Source: Drosophila persimilis (taxonomy: Eukaryota > Arthropoda > Insecta > Diptera > Drosophilidae). From it: 64,000 nt of DNA. The DNA lies in contig NW_020825298.1 in assembly GCF_003286085.1 (NCBI RefSeq), positions 124,001-188,000 on the forward strand. The letters run 5' to 3'. The notes below the pieces were generated by a model, which worked only from the letters and a program-made list of their open reading frames with translations, had not been told where the DNA came from and did not search any database. Shown here piece by piece: positions 27,893-38,318 of the stretch. Positions within the stretch are counted from its first letter, which is position 1. Each line of letters opens with the position of its first letter. Both the position numbers and the translations under genes were made by a program.

Positions 27893-30022
27893 ATGACGAG
27901 AGGAATGGCCAGACGAGGGTCGAATAGACGCCACAGCGACGGCGGCAGAGCGGCCCGCAGAGGCGCTCTAGCAGCAGCAGCAGCAGCCAATAACACCAAC
28001 ACCAACACCGCCAATAGCAGCAGCAGCAGCAGAGCCCTCGGCGCAGGCGCCAACACCAACACAAACGCCCCAGCCAATGCAGAGCGCCGACGCCACAGTC
28101 ACCCAGAGAGTGAGTACCCAGCCATTGCCATGGCCGACATATCAACGGTCACAGCCACTCCCCCCTCGAGCCCCATCAAATTAGCAGCGCCAATACCAAC
28201 AAAAATACAAACCGCAAATCCCGCAACCCCGCCAAAACCCAAAAACCCGCCAAACCGAAAGGGAAGGGCCGATAGGACGCCGCTCTCGCTGCCGCTTTTC
28301 CCGCCTCTCACGCTCTCGAACATCCAAAACCGTTCGGGAGTAACGGGAGAGGGAGAAGTCGGAGGAGAGCCGGCAAGCCCAAGCGCAGGAGCAGAGCGCC
28401 AAAACGGCCAACGGGCAGCCACACACACATACACGAACGGATCGAACCTGTTGCGAGTCGAACTTGGTTCGAGCTCGAGCAGCGGGTCGATCCCAGCCAT
28501 AGCCCAGCCAGCAACTACACTACCAGCAACAACTACACAACCACAGCCAATCCCACCAACACCAAAACGACGCCGCGCCCTCATCGACAGTGAGAGCGAC
28601 GATGAGGAGGGTGAGAGGAAGCAGGCCAGAAGACGGGGCCGCCATCACCAGCAGCGGCAGCAAATACAACACACAAAGACAAACACCGTCACCGCCACTA
28701 ACACCAACGCCATAACCAACACCAACACAACTACTGCCACTCCCAATACAAACACCCTTGCCATTGCCAATGACATCCGGCACGGCGAGTTCGGGCATCA
28801 GCCTGTGGAGGACAGAGGGCTGAGGATCCTCATCCGAGGTCTTCCTCATTCCACGCCCTCTGTCTGGTTCCGGGACTGCATGCAGGCCGAGGGGTACACG
28901 GTCCGGTATGCTCGGGCGATCACCGATCGGTTCGATCGCAGCCGCCAATACAACCTCTTTGAGGCTGAGATCGCCCCCAAACCGGACCGTGGCCAATACG
29001 ATGTGTTGAAGCTGCGACGCCTGGGTGGGAGGCCCGTCACGGTTGAGAGACTTGGAGTCTCCCGTGACCCTGCCCAGTGCCATCGATGTCAGGTGTTTGG
29101 CCACACCCGAGCATATTGTAGACGAGCTGCTGTCTGCATGAAATGCGCGGGCGGGCACCTGACGACGGAGTGCAGCAAGCCAAGGGCCGTCAATCCAAAA
29201 TGCGCCAACTGCCAGGGCGCCCACATTAGCGCCTACAAGGGCTGCAGCGCCTACAAGGCAGCCAGGCAGCGGCTCCTGGCCCACAGGGTCGCCAGGGAGG
29301 AGGAGAATCGACGGCAGCAGCAGCAGCCTCAGCCACTACGGCAGCAGCCACAGCCAATTCAGCAGCCAACCCAGCAGCAACAGCCAGCACAACGCCACCA
29401 GCAGCCACTACAGCGACAGTTGCAGCAGCAACAGCCACCCACACAGCCACTCCACACACAGCCGCAGCAGCAACGCCAGCACGGTCTGGGTCGGCAGCAT
29501 CGGCAGCAGCTACAGCATCGCGACCAACATCCCCAGCCACTGGCCGAGGGGCGCCAATACCGGAGGGTCCAGCCGATGCAGCCGATCCCAAATCGTGCTC
29601 CGACGCCACGCCAACACCAGCAACAGCAGCGGCCAGAAGCCCAGTGCGATGGCAGCTGCGCCCATAAACTGAAAAGAGATGCAAAAAGAATTAGTGAGCT
29701 GGAAGAAAAACTGGAAGCAATCTTGACGAAATTGACAAACCTGCTGCAGGCAAGGGACGAGAGCACGGGAGGAGTGCCGCCACTACAGACAGCAGCAGCA
29801 GCATCCGCACAGCCATCACCAAGACCAGCACCAAATACGCACCATGACGCCGCAGCCATATCGGACTCTGAATCCGATATGGACTGCGCAGCAATTGACG
29901 ACGAGGATGACGACCAATGGACCGACCACGATCCATTTGACGCGCTGGATGGCCTGGGCGAAATATGGAGGGCACAAATCGCCAGCGCACGCGAAAGCAT
30001 GCGATCGGGCGGTGCCTGCTGA
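27893..30022 (+). CDS. gag: Gag of family 2 copy H3
   Basis: 709 aa, the shortest complete Gag of the family here because it lacks the helical Q-rich insert of H2 and H7. Zinc knuckles at about 398-455, Gln/Pro-rich CAN-codon domain, helical segment at about 585-620 (LEEKLEAILTKLTNLLQ) and an acidic tail (DDEDDDQWTD). The C terminus is the SMRSGG type. One replacement in the RRM-like block changes SDWF to SVWF. Frame intact. Confidence 0.92.
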   Translation: MTRGMARRGSNRRHSDGGRAARRGALAAAAAANNTNTNTANSSSSSRALGAGANTNTNAPANAERRRHSHPESEYPAIAMADISTVTATPPSSPIKLAAPIPTKIQTANPATPPKPKNPPNRKGRADRTPLSLPLFPPLTLSNIQNRSGVTGEGEVGGEPASPSAGAERQNGQRAATHTYTNGSNLLRVELGSSSSSGSIPAIAQPATTLPATTTQPQPIPPTPKRRRALIDSESDDEEGERKQARRRGRHHQQRQQIQHTKTNTVTATNTNAITNTNTTTATPNTNTLAIANDIRHGEFGHQPVEDRGLRILIRGLPHSTPSVWFRDCMQAEGYTVRYARAITDRFDRSRQYNLFEAEIAPKPDRGQYDVLKLRRLGGRPVTVERLGVSRDPAQCHRCQVFGHTRAYCRRAAVCMKCAGGHLTTECSKPRAVNPKCANCQGAHISAYKGCSAYKAARQRLLAHRVAREEENRRQQQQPQPLRQQPQPIQQPTQQQQPAQRHQQPLQRQLQQQQPPTQPLHTQPQQQRQHGLGRQHRQQLQHRDQHPQPLAEGRQYRRVQPMQPIPNRAPTPRQHQQQQRPEAQCDGSCAHKLKRDAKRISELEEKLEAILTKLTNLLQARDESTGGVPPLQTAAAASAQPSPRPAPNTHHDAAAISDSESDMDCAAIDDEDDDQWTDHDPFDALDGLGEIWRAQIASARESMRSGGAC

Positions 30023-32348
30023 TGTGCCCAATCGTCGATCCAGAGCACAGCCACTAAAACATAATAAAAACAGTCAATTCACGCCAACCCGAAAAACAGC
30101 AAAAACACACAAAAACCACACGTACCTGCCAATAAACAGACAGAGCTGATCACCAAGAAGCTGCCTCGCCACAATCATTGTCAATTTCCTGCCAACTGGG
30201 CGGAAAAGGAGGCCCCTTTTGATGACGCTGCCGCCTGACCATGGCCGTGACGTCACGCCACCTTCAACCAACAGCTGCCATTCCAAACGACGACGCAGAT
30301 GCTGGCGCCTGTTGCCGCTCCACTGGGTCGCACCCGTCTCTCATGCCAATTATGTGAGGGCGGGATGGCCCGGTGTTGAGCCGCCAGACGCCAGCAAATC
30401 CTGCAAAAGAAGAAGGAGAAACAGGAGGGAGAAGAAGACTGCCAAAACACAAAATACTCACCTGCTGTTTTACGCCAACACCAACCAGACAAGGGTCGCC
30501 AGCAACAACATCCAAACGCCGATAAGCACCTGCAAATAAAGAAAAATTAAAACCAAAGCCAAAAACAAACACCTCATCTGGATGGCCGGACCAGCAGCCA
30601 TCCAAAACGCCATTAAAAACTGACGACGAACGTGGCCGAGGAGGCCAGGCCAATCCAACTGACAGCGCATCCTGGTGGCCGGACCAGCAGCCACTTGGAT
30701 GCGGCCAACAATTAAAATCGACAACGCATCCTGGTGGCCGGACCAGCAGCCACTTGGATGCGGCCAATAACAAAAATAGTTGGCATCACATATCGATGCC
30801 AATGCCAACGACAATGCAGTTGGGTGGCCGGACCAGCGCCACTCTATTTGCAGCAGCCAACACCTACCAGCGACAGATGCAACGTGGGCGGCCGGAACAG
30901 AGCCGCTCGCCAACAACACAATCAGAGCCCACGATGCACGCCATCTTCGAGTCCAGCCATCGCCACTACAGATCCAGATGGTGCCACTAATCCTGCACAG
31001 GGGGACAACGGAGCCGGCCGGTATGCGGCGCAATGTTCTGCATTGCGTTTGCCATGCTGGCCGGTGCTTTGTTGTAGTTGTCCTCCTGCTAAAAATAAAT
31101 GATATTTAAGTATGTTTATTGTTGTGTAAATGTATTGTAATTATTGTTTGTTTTACCTTGTACATATCTCTGTAGTTTTGTAGTCCTTATTTGTAGTAAT
31201 TGTAGATAGATTGTCCTTAGCTGTAATGTAATTTAATTAATTTTAGTTATTTATTTTAGCATATTTACCTTTCTTCTTCTTCTCCTTCTTTCCCAACTAT
31301 CACCCATTCCCCAATATTTGACAAGTGGCAACGCCATTAATGACCCAAAAAATACCACGCCAATTAGCAAAATACCGCGCCGATAACACACAAAAAATCC
31401 ATTTCAAATTTAAATTGCATTTCTCAATGCTAGGGTGTTATCGGCCGCCAACTTCGGCAATTATGCCCAGCCAACTCCACACCCACCCCCCCACCCACTT
31501 CAAATGCCAATAAAAACCAAAAATGAGGCTGAGCAGGAACAAAATTTACACTGCCAGCCATCGCCACTCTGCCACACGCCCCAACAAAGCCATTTCAACC
31601 GCCCACAAGATGCTATGCGGTCGTCTCTTCGGAGCTACACGCGCCCGGATCGTAAGATCCGGAAGTATAAAGTATCCGGGCGGTTATACGGGAGCAGGCA
31701 TCTTTCCCCTTCCCATCCCATCCCCTTACAACAGAGCAGCCAATACAAGAAAGCACAAAGAAAACATTAGACACGGGCCATTTGCCAACAACAACACACA
31801 CAGCCAATACAGCAAACAGCCAATAAAATTTTCATTGCCTACTTGTCGGTGCTGCTGCCCTCGGACCATTTTCATCTCACTCAATATTGGGGTGAGTGAA
31901 AGTGGAACCGGGGGTGAGAGCACCGGTAAATGACGATCGGCGATCGGGTCTCTCGAGTGTGGAGAGCATGGGAGTTGGCGGACACATGAGTGTTCCACCA
32001 TGAACCTCGTCCAGGCCACTCTCATCTCGTCTGCCCGCTCGAGAGGTCGCGATCGTCGGACGTGCCAAAAATCGTTTTTCGTGTCGTTTTTGCCGTGTCG
32101 CCATCTCATCTCCGTTTTCTTTCTGTGTTGCGCCCTGTTTTCTTTTTGTGCTGTCTGTCGTGTGCCGTGCCGTGCTGTGCCGTGCCCCCCCCCCGCTGAC
32201 ATGACAAAAAGTCCCTTCCCCCCCACCACCACTACCGCCAATACTACTACCGACAAACTTTCTTCTCCCCAATAAATGTGAATAAATGTGATTAATTTTA
32301 AACGCCAATAAAAACACAAACTAACTGATAAACACAAACTAACTAGAG
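30023..32348 (+). other. H3 3' UTR, structured (type A second half)
   Basis: TGACGTCA 30248-30255; hairpin array 30582-30906; GC-rich hairpin 31014-31064; T-rich part about 31100-31260; inverted repeat GCCGATAACAC (31379-31389 with 31435-31445); GTAA hairpin 31645-31662; minus-strand quadruplex 31706-31725; poly-C tract near 32186. Second half closely matches H1. Confidence 0.68.
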
Positions 32349-32438
32349 TTTAAACGCCAATAAATAACATAATAATACACAAACTAACTAGAGTTTAAAC
32401 GCCAATAAATAACATAAATATACACAAACTAACTGGAG
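32349..32438 (+). repeat. Two family 2 Tag-like repeats joined to a family 3 element
   Basis: Two 45-bp units (32349-32393, 32394-32438); the second ends ACTGGAG instead of ACTAGAG. Family 3 gag homology starts immediately after. The first unit shares the CATAATAATAC variant with the first Tag of H2. Either F3a was transcribed from a start inside the family 2 3' end, or these are tiny remnants of earlier family 2 insertions. Confidence 0.65.
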
Positions 32439-34226
32439 ACTTCACCACTGACGGAGCTAGAAAATAGCAATGACTTGGTCAAAAATTGGCTCAGGGATAT
32501 GCCAACGACTAGGACCCTCAACACGGCAGTCATCCCAGCCCCCGTTATTACCCCCGGTAAAAGATTGAATAGGGACATGGACAGCACTGACGAGGACAAA
32601 TCCCCCATTGGCACACCGAGAATGGGCCTTGATCTTGACCTTAACACCCCAAAATTCCAAAGCATCGCCGCCAAAAAGTTTGCCTCCGAGTTCAAGAAGG
32701 TAAAAAATCAGAACTCCACAGACGCAAACAGGGTATCAACGTCACCCCCCAAGAAGAAAGGTAATGACACTGGGGTGTCACACGTCGTCCCTGTGCCAAA
32801 CGAAAATGCTCAGCCTTGTCCACTCCCCACAATGAGTAGGCATAGCAAAGATCTCAATGACAGCGAAAGTAACCATATCGATCAGCCTGAGCTCCCTCCA
32901 TGGCAGGTAGTGCCATCGAGCAAGAGAGTGCCTTCTATTCACATAGCTGGTGTCAAAGCTATAGTTCCCCTACTAGAACAACTAAATTATACAGCGGGTG
33001 TGGACAGCTTCAAAACGAAAAGCACCCCAGGGAACGGTATCAGAATCCAATGCGTTGATATGAACGCCCATAGGAAAATAACACAACTCCTCCAAGACCA
33101 AAAGTTGCTAATGCATACGCACCAGCCAAAAGGTCAGCGTGGTGCACGTTATATTCTGAGACACCTGCACTACTCGACGACGAATGAGTGGATTTCTGCT
33201 GAATTAAAAAAAAGGGCCATCGTCGTCAGATTCTGCGCCAACATGAAGCATGTAGCTACAGGAAGGCCAATAAACATGTTCGATCTAGAGATTGAGCAGA
33301 AAAGGGATGGCTCGCATGATGAAATTCTAAAGATAAATGTATTAGGAGGACAGTCAGTGGCATTTGAAAAAAAGTTGCCACCCAGGGATCCCCTGCAATG
33401 CCACAGGTGCCAGGCCTATGGTCACACCAGAAACTATTGCCGGAACGAGCCCAAATGCATGAAGTGTGCCAGAGGCCACCTCTCAACCGAATGCACGAAG
33501 CCCAGGCACACCCCAGCCAAGTGCACAAACTGCGACGGGGAACATGTCAGCTGCTTTAAGGGCTGTCCAGCCTTTAAAGCGGCCAGAAGCAGGCTCAAGG
33601 TGAACAAACTGATCAACGATGATAGACTCACAAAGCAAGCATTAGGGAGGCCCAGCGCATGGGAGCAGATATCCAAACGTCCTCAAACATTCCGAGTGGC
33701 CCACTTTCCAGCAGGTAGCCATCGCAGGGATGTGAGTGGCTGTGACGAGGGCCGAAGTGGACCAGTGAGGGGCTTCACAAACCCTTTCTCTGGCAGAAAT
33801 GTCCAACCCAAGCCCAGCCACCATAGTACCGAAATCAAGAGAAGGCTTACCAAGATTAAGAACAGAGAAAAGAGAAAGCAAACAACCAGCCAAAAAAAGG
33901 ATAAAGTAGGGAAGGGACGGATAGCTCCTATAGCCGTGGACATGAATCCCAACCCAGCCGCCAGCCATCTGGAGAAATTCCAGAATAGACTGCGAGAGGA
34001 GCAGATTGCACTCTCACAGTCCTCTAAAACAATGGCAGTGGGTCCGGCTGAACCTGAAAGCAAGCGATTTGAAGAAAGGCTGAACAAGATCGAAGCCAGC
34101 ATAAGTGACATCCTGGCTGCCATCAGTCAACTAGGCAGTCTAGTGCAGAGCCTTCCCTCCAACGACAAGTCCGTGCCTCTCAGGGCAGACAGAGATAACA
34201 GCAGCCAAATGGAAGAAGACAACTAA
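32439..34226 (+). CDS. gag: Gag of family 3 copy F3a (5' end truncated)
   Basis: 595 codons open from the Tag junction to a TAA at 34224. By alignment with F3d only the first few residues after the F3d ATG are missing. No ATG replaces it; the first in-frame ATG is 32499 (575 aa), and the frame is open upstream to a CTG at 32433. An RRM-like block (RYILRHLHYS) lies near 230; zinc knuckles at about 320-375 follow the same CX2CX4HX4C, CX2CX3HX4C, CX2CX3HX6C plan; a basic KRKQTT region and a C-terminal coiled-coil-like helix (about 505-575) follow. The frame is intact over its whole length although pol is gone, so Gag may still be under selection or the loss is recent. Confidence 0.82.
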   Translation, partial: TSPLTELENSNDLVKNWLRDMPTTRTLNTAVIPAPVITPGKRLNRDMDSTDEDKSPIGTPRMGLDLDLNTPKFQSIAAKKFASEFKKVKNQNSTDANRVSTSPPKKKGNDTGVSHVVPVPNENAQPCPLPTMSRHSKDLNDSESNHIDQPELPPWQVVPSSKRVPSIHIAGVKAIVPLLEQLNYTAGVDSFKTKSTPGNGIRIQCVDMNAHRKITQLLQDQKLLMHTHQPKGQRGARYILRHLHYSTTNEWISAELKKRAIVVRFCANMKHVATGRPINMFDLEIEQKRDGSHDEILKINVLGGQSVAFEKKLPPRDPLQCHRCQAYGHTRNYCRNEPKCMKCARGHLSTECTKPRHTPAKCTNCDGEHVSCFKGCPAFKAARSRLKVNKLINDDRLTKQALGRPSAWEQISKRPQTFRVAHFPAGSHRRDVSGCDEGRSGPVRGFTNPFSGRNVQPKPSHHSTEIKRRLTKIKNREKRKQTTSQKKDKVGKGRIAPIAVDMNPNPAASHLEKFQNRLREEQIALSQSSKTMAVGPAEPESKRFEERLNKIEASISDILAAISQLGSLVQSLPSNDKSVPLRADRDNSSQMEEDN

Positions 34227-34283
34227 AATGACTCATGTTAATATCACAGGCAACATTGACATCCAGCCAATACAAATTTATTC

Positions 34284-34514
34284 ATGCACACAAATAACAG
34301 CAGCAACAACAACAATTCCAATACGTTAAGGGTAACCTTTTGGAATGCCTGTGGAATAAAAAATAAAAGGATTAAATCAGAAACTCATATGACAAATGCG
34401 AACATACATGGTCATCGAAACAAGGGTCAAACAGGATGCATGGAATCACCCAATTTTGCTCGACAAATCCTAAGCTGGTCCTTGATTATTAACACCTTAC
34501 CACCTGAAATGTAA
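34284..34514 (+). pseudogene. pol: ORF2 endonuclease remnant of F3a
   Basis: A 76-codon frame. Residues 14-28 match the F3d EN start (FWNACGIKNK); then the DNA still aligns to F3d for about 100 bp with substitutions and a 7-nt gap that shifts the frame, and homology ends near 34460. No RT motif follows. This is the stump of a deleted ORF2. Confidence 0.75.
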
Positions 34515-37330
34515 ATAAATAAAGTTAAAATCAAAAAAAAAATCATTAAAAGCCAATAAATATAACAACAAAAACTACTTACCAAATTTATCATGAATCT
34601 GAAAATAGAAAAACCTGAAAATAAAACAAAATATAAAATAACTATTTACATAACAAATTAATTTAAATAAATACGCAAATAATTAGTAGACATCAGGAGC
34701 AACAGCCTTCGCAAGATTCACGCTTGAAATAACATTAAAATCAAAAAAAAAAAAAAAAATCATTAAAAGTCAATAAACTACCCACCAAATCCATCATACA
34801 TACATACATACGTACAAAATAACTATTTACATAACAATCAATGTCAGTAAATACGCAAACAAGTTGTAGACATCAAGCGCAACAGCCAGTGAAAATAAAA
34901 CAAACATCAGTCATCAAAAGCCAACAAATATAACAATAAATACTTACCTTTGTATGTGACACCTTACCACCAAACCAGCAAAAAAAAATAAAACTGCAGA
35001 TAAAATAAAATTTCAATTGGCGTAAAAACAACTGAAATCACTTTTTCTTCTTCACACCAATTTTCTTTAAACCTGAAAATAAAACACTATACTCATTAAA
35101 AGTCAACAAATATAACAACATAAATTACCTAACTTGATTGCTGACACTCTATTACCAAACCTGTAAATAAAATAAAATTAAATTCAGCCAAAATACAATT
35201 TAAAACACTTACCAAATCTGCCGCAAACCTGAAACTAAAACAACCAAAGTCCTAAAAAAAAAAAAGAGCCAACAAATATAACAACATAAACTACACAAAA
35301 TTACATACAAATTATTACAAAGCTGAAGACAAAACCTGCCAATTAAATAAATAAAACACATATTGGTGTACGAAATTAGCTGTATGTACATAATAAATTT
35401 ACATATGTATGTCAGCAACTAAGTAAGCAGCCAGAAGTCATCCCAACGCAACACCCAGTGAATTAACTTGAAAATAAAATAATTATAATCATTAAAAGCC
35501 AACAAATATAAAAACAAAAAAATACTTAACTGGAATGCCGACAATTTACCACCAAACCTACAAAATAAAAACCTGCAAATAAAATAAAATTAAATTTATC
35601 CAAAATACAACTCAAAACGCTTACCAAATCTGCAGCAAACCTGATAACAAAACAAAATTTAAAATGTCAGCAACTAAGAAAGCAACCAGAAGACATCTCA
35701 ACGCAACATCCAGTGAATCAACTTGAAAATAAAATAAATATATTTATTAAAAGTCAACAAATATAAAAACAAAAATTACCTAACTTGAATGCCGACATTT
35801 TACCACCAAACCTATAAAATATAAACTTGCAAATAAAATAAAATTTAAAATCAGTCAAAATACAATTCAAAACACTTACCAAATCTGCCGCAAACCTGAA
35901 AATAAAACAAATAAAGTCCTCAAAAAAAAAAAAGACAACAGATATACCAACATAAACTACACAAAGGTACATACAAATTATTACAAAGCTGAAGACAAAA
36001 CCTGCCAATTAAATAAACAAAACACATATGGTGTACGAAATTAACTGTATGTACATAACAAATGTACATATGTCAGCAACTAAGCAAGCAGCCAGAAGAC
36101 ATCCCAACGCAACATCCAGGGAATCAACTTGAAAATAAAATAATTATATTCAATAAAAGCCAACAAATATAAAAACAAAAATTACTTAACTTGAATGCCG
36201 ACAATTTACCACCAAACCTACAAAATATAAACCTGCAAATAAAATAAAATTAAATTCAGCCAAAATACAACTCAGAACACTTACCAAATCTGCAGCAAAC
36301 CTGAAAATAAAACAAAATTTAAAACGTCAGCAACCAAGCAAGCAACCAGAAGACATCCCAACGCAACATCCATTGAATCAACTTGAAAATAAAATAAATA
36401 TATTTATTAAAAGTCAACAAATATAAAAACAAAAATTACCTAACTTGAATGCCGACATTTTACCACCAAACCCATAAAATATAAACTTGCAAATAAAATA
36501 AAATTTAAAATCAGTCAAAATACAATTCAAAACACTTACCAAATCTGCCGCAAACCTGAAAATAAAACAAATAAAGTCCTCAAAAAAAAAAAAAGACAAC
36601 AGATATAACAACATAAACTACACAAAGGTACATACAAATTATTACAAAGCTGAAGACAAAACCTGCCAATTAAATAAACAAAACACATATGGTGTACGAA
36701 ATTAACTGTATGTACATAACAAATGTACATATGTCAGCAACTAAGCAGGCAGCCAGAAGACATCCCAACGCAACATCCAGGGAATCAACTTGAAAATAAA
36801 ATAATTATATTCAACAAAAGCCAATAAATATAAAAACAAAAATTACTTAACTTGAATGCCGACAATTTACCACCAAACCTACAAAATAAAAACCTGCAAA
36901 TAAAATAAAATTAAATTCAGCCAAAATACAATTCAAAACACTTACCCAATCTGCAGCAAACCTGAAAATAAAACAAAATTTAAAACGTCAGCAACTAAGC
37001 AAGCAACCAGAAGACATCCCAACACAACATCCAGGGAATCAACTTGAAAATAAAATAATTATATTCAATAAAAGCCAACAAATATAAAAACAAAAATTAC
37101 TTAACTTGAATGCCGACAATTTACCACCAAACCCACAAAATATAAACCTGCAAATAAAATAAAATTAAATTCAGCCAAAATACAACTCAAACTACTTACC
37201 AAATTCTCCGCACATCAAAAGTCAAAACCTGAAAATAAAACAGAAAACAAAAAGTTTTTATATCTTTTACAGATAGCAAGCAAATGCATCATCGCTTTCA
37301 CGAAACTTACATCCTCCAGACCCATACGCA
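34515..37330 (+). repeat. A-rich higher-order repeat 3' UTR of F3a
   Basis: Strongly A-rich + strand. The word CTTACCAAATCTGC recurs at about 35209, 35619, 35876, 36280, 36536 and 36942, with spacings alternating near 405 and 255 bp, so the real unit is about 660 bp and is present about three times. Each subunit also has an AACTTGAATGCCGACA block and CCTGAAAATAAAAC. Read on the minus strand, these words resemble 5' and 3' splice sites. No ORF is supported on the + strand. Confidence 0.75.
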
Positions 37331-37336
37331 TCCCGG

Positions 37337-37414
37337 GTGGCCGGACCAGCAGCCACTCGGTCGATTGAGCCAATCCACAGGCAACGCATCCTCGGTGGCC
37401 GGACCAGCAGCCAC
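37337..37414 (+). repeat. Two CGGACCAG-loop hairpins in F3a 3' UTR
   Basis: 37337-37356 and 37395-37414, both GTGGC-CGGACCAGCA-GCCAC. The flanks (CGCATCC before, TCGG after) also match family 2, so this piece is shared by descent or exchange. Copies in F3b at 41140-41159 and 41198-41217. Confidence 0.72.
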
Positions 37415-37516
37415 TCGGCCGAGCGGGCTAACCTGACCTTAATTTTTAAAATAAAATTAAAATAAAGCAAGAAAAAAAAAAAAATTTTTAATTAATTGTA
37501 AGAAATACCACAATGT

Positions 37517-37524
37517 TATCGATA
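37517..37524. promoter_or_regulatory. TATCGATA (DRE-type site) near family 3 3' end
   Basis: A perfect DREF consensus octamer 150 nt from the 3' end; repeated in F3b at 41320-41327. F3c has only ATCGATAA in the comparable place. Binding is inferred; the site is short and could be chance in AT-rich DNA. Confidence 0.3.
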
Positions 37525-37677
37525 TTTATGTAATTATGTTGCCAAAACTTGTAATGTTGTCAGATATAATGTTATATGTTGCTAGATAGTAATAAGAATA
37601 TTAATAAAGATTGCGTCAGGTCACACTAAAAAAAAAAAAAAAAAAAGTGAACTGACCAAGTTTTCACATCAAAAAAA

Positions 37678-38030
37678 GAAAGCAAACAACCAGCCAAAAA
37701 AAGGATAAAGTAGGGAAGGGACGGATAGCTCCTATAGCCGTGGACATGAATCCCAACCCAGCCGCCAGCCATCTGGAGAAATTCCAGAATAGACTGCGAG
37801 AGGAGCAGATTGCACTCTCACAGTCCTCTAAAACAATGGCAGTGGGTCCGGCTGAACCTGAAAGCAAGCGATTTGAAGAAAGGCTGAACAAGATCGAAGC
37901 CAGCATAAGTGACATCCTGGCTGCCATCAGTCAACTAGGCAGTCTAGTGCAGAGCCTTCCCTCCAACGACAAGTCCGTGCCTCTCAGGGCAGACAGAGAT
38001 AACAGCAGCCAAATGGAAGAAGACAACTAA
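37678..38030 (+). pseudogene. gag: Gag C-terminal fragment of F3b
   Basis: About 117 codons identical to the F3a gag C terminus (basic region and terminal helix), without zinc knuckles. Truncated, not expected to function. Confidence 0.85.
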
Positions 38031-38087
38031 AATGACTCATGTTAATATCACAGGCAACATTGACATCCAGCCAATACAAATTTATTC

Positions 38088-38318
38088 ATGCACACAAATA
38101 ACAGCAGCAACAACAACAATTCCAATACGTTAAGGGTAACCTTTTGGAATGCCTGTGGAATAAAAAATAAAAGGATTAAATCAGAAACTCATATGACAAA
38201 TGCGAACATACATGGTCATCGAAACAAGGGTCAAACAGGATGCATGGAATCACCCAATTTTGCTCGACAAATCCTAAGCTGGTCCTTGATTATTAACACC
38301 TTACCACCTGAAATGTAA
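38088..38318 (+). pseudogene. pol: ORF2 endonuclease remnant of F3b
   Basis: Identical 76-codon frame to that of F3a, with the same frameshifted EN start and no RT. Confidence 0.75.

Larger units (their letters stand above)
27535..32348 (+). mobile_element. Family 2 copy H3: full-length HeT-A-like element
   Basis: Five Tags, 5' UTR 27762-27892, gag, and a 2.3 kb 3' UTR ending ACTAGAG at 32342-32348. No pol. Confidence 0.9.
32439..37677 (+). mobile_element. Family 3 copy F3a: gag-only derivative with EN/RT deleted
   Basis: It has a nearly complete gag, about 180 bp of decayed EN start, then a 3.1 kb A-rich 3' UTR made of repeats. It ends with 19 A, a 24-nt segment finishing CACATC, and seven A (37671-37677). 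F3d in the same window has gag plus full EN/RT, so F3a has lost nearly all of ORF2. The 5' end is slightly truncated. Confidence 0.85.

Noticed and set aside
35754..36008. Repeated 64-84 codon minus-strand ORFs in the family 3 A-rich UTR that look hydrophobic
   Set aside because: Phe/Ile/Tyr richness follows from T-rich sequence; the frames span the splice-like signals and repeat only because the DNA repeats.
34515..37330. Repetitive array mistaken for CRISPR or satellite DNA
   Set aside because: Repeats are hundreds of bases long, imperfect, and lie inside a retrotransposon 3' UTR with the element's tail following; no spacers or cas genes.
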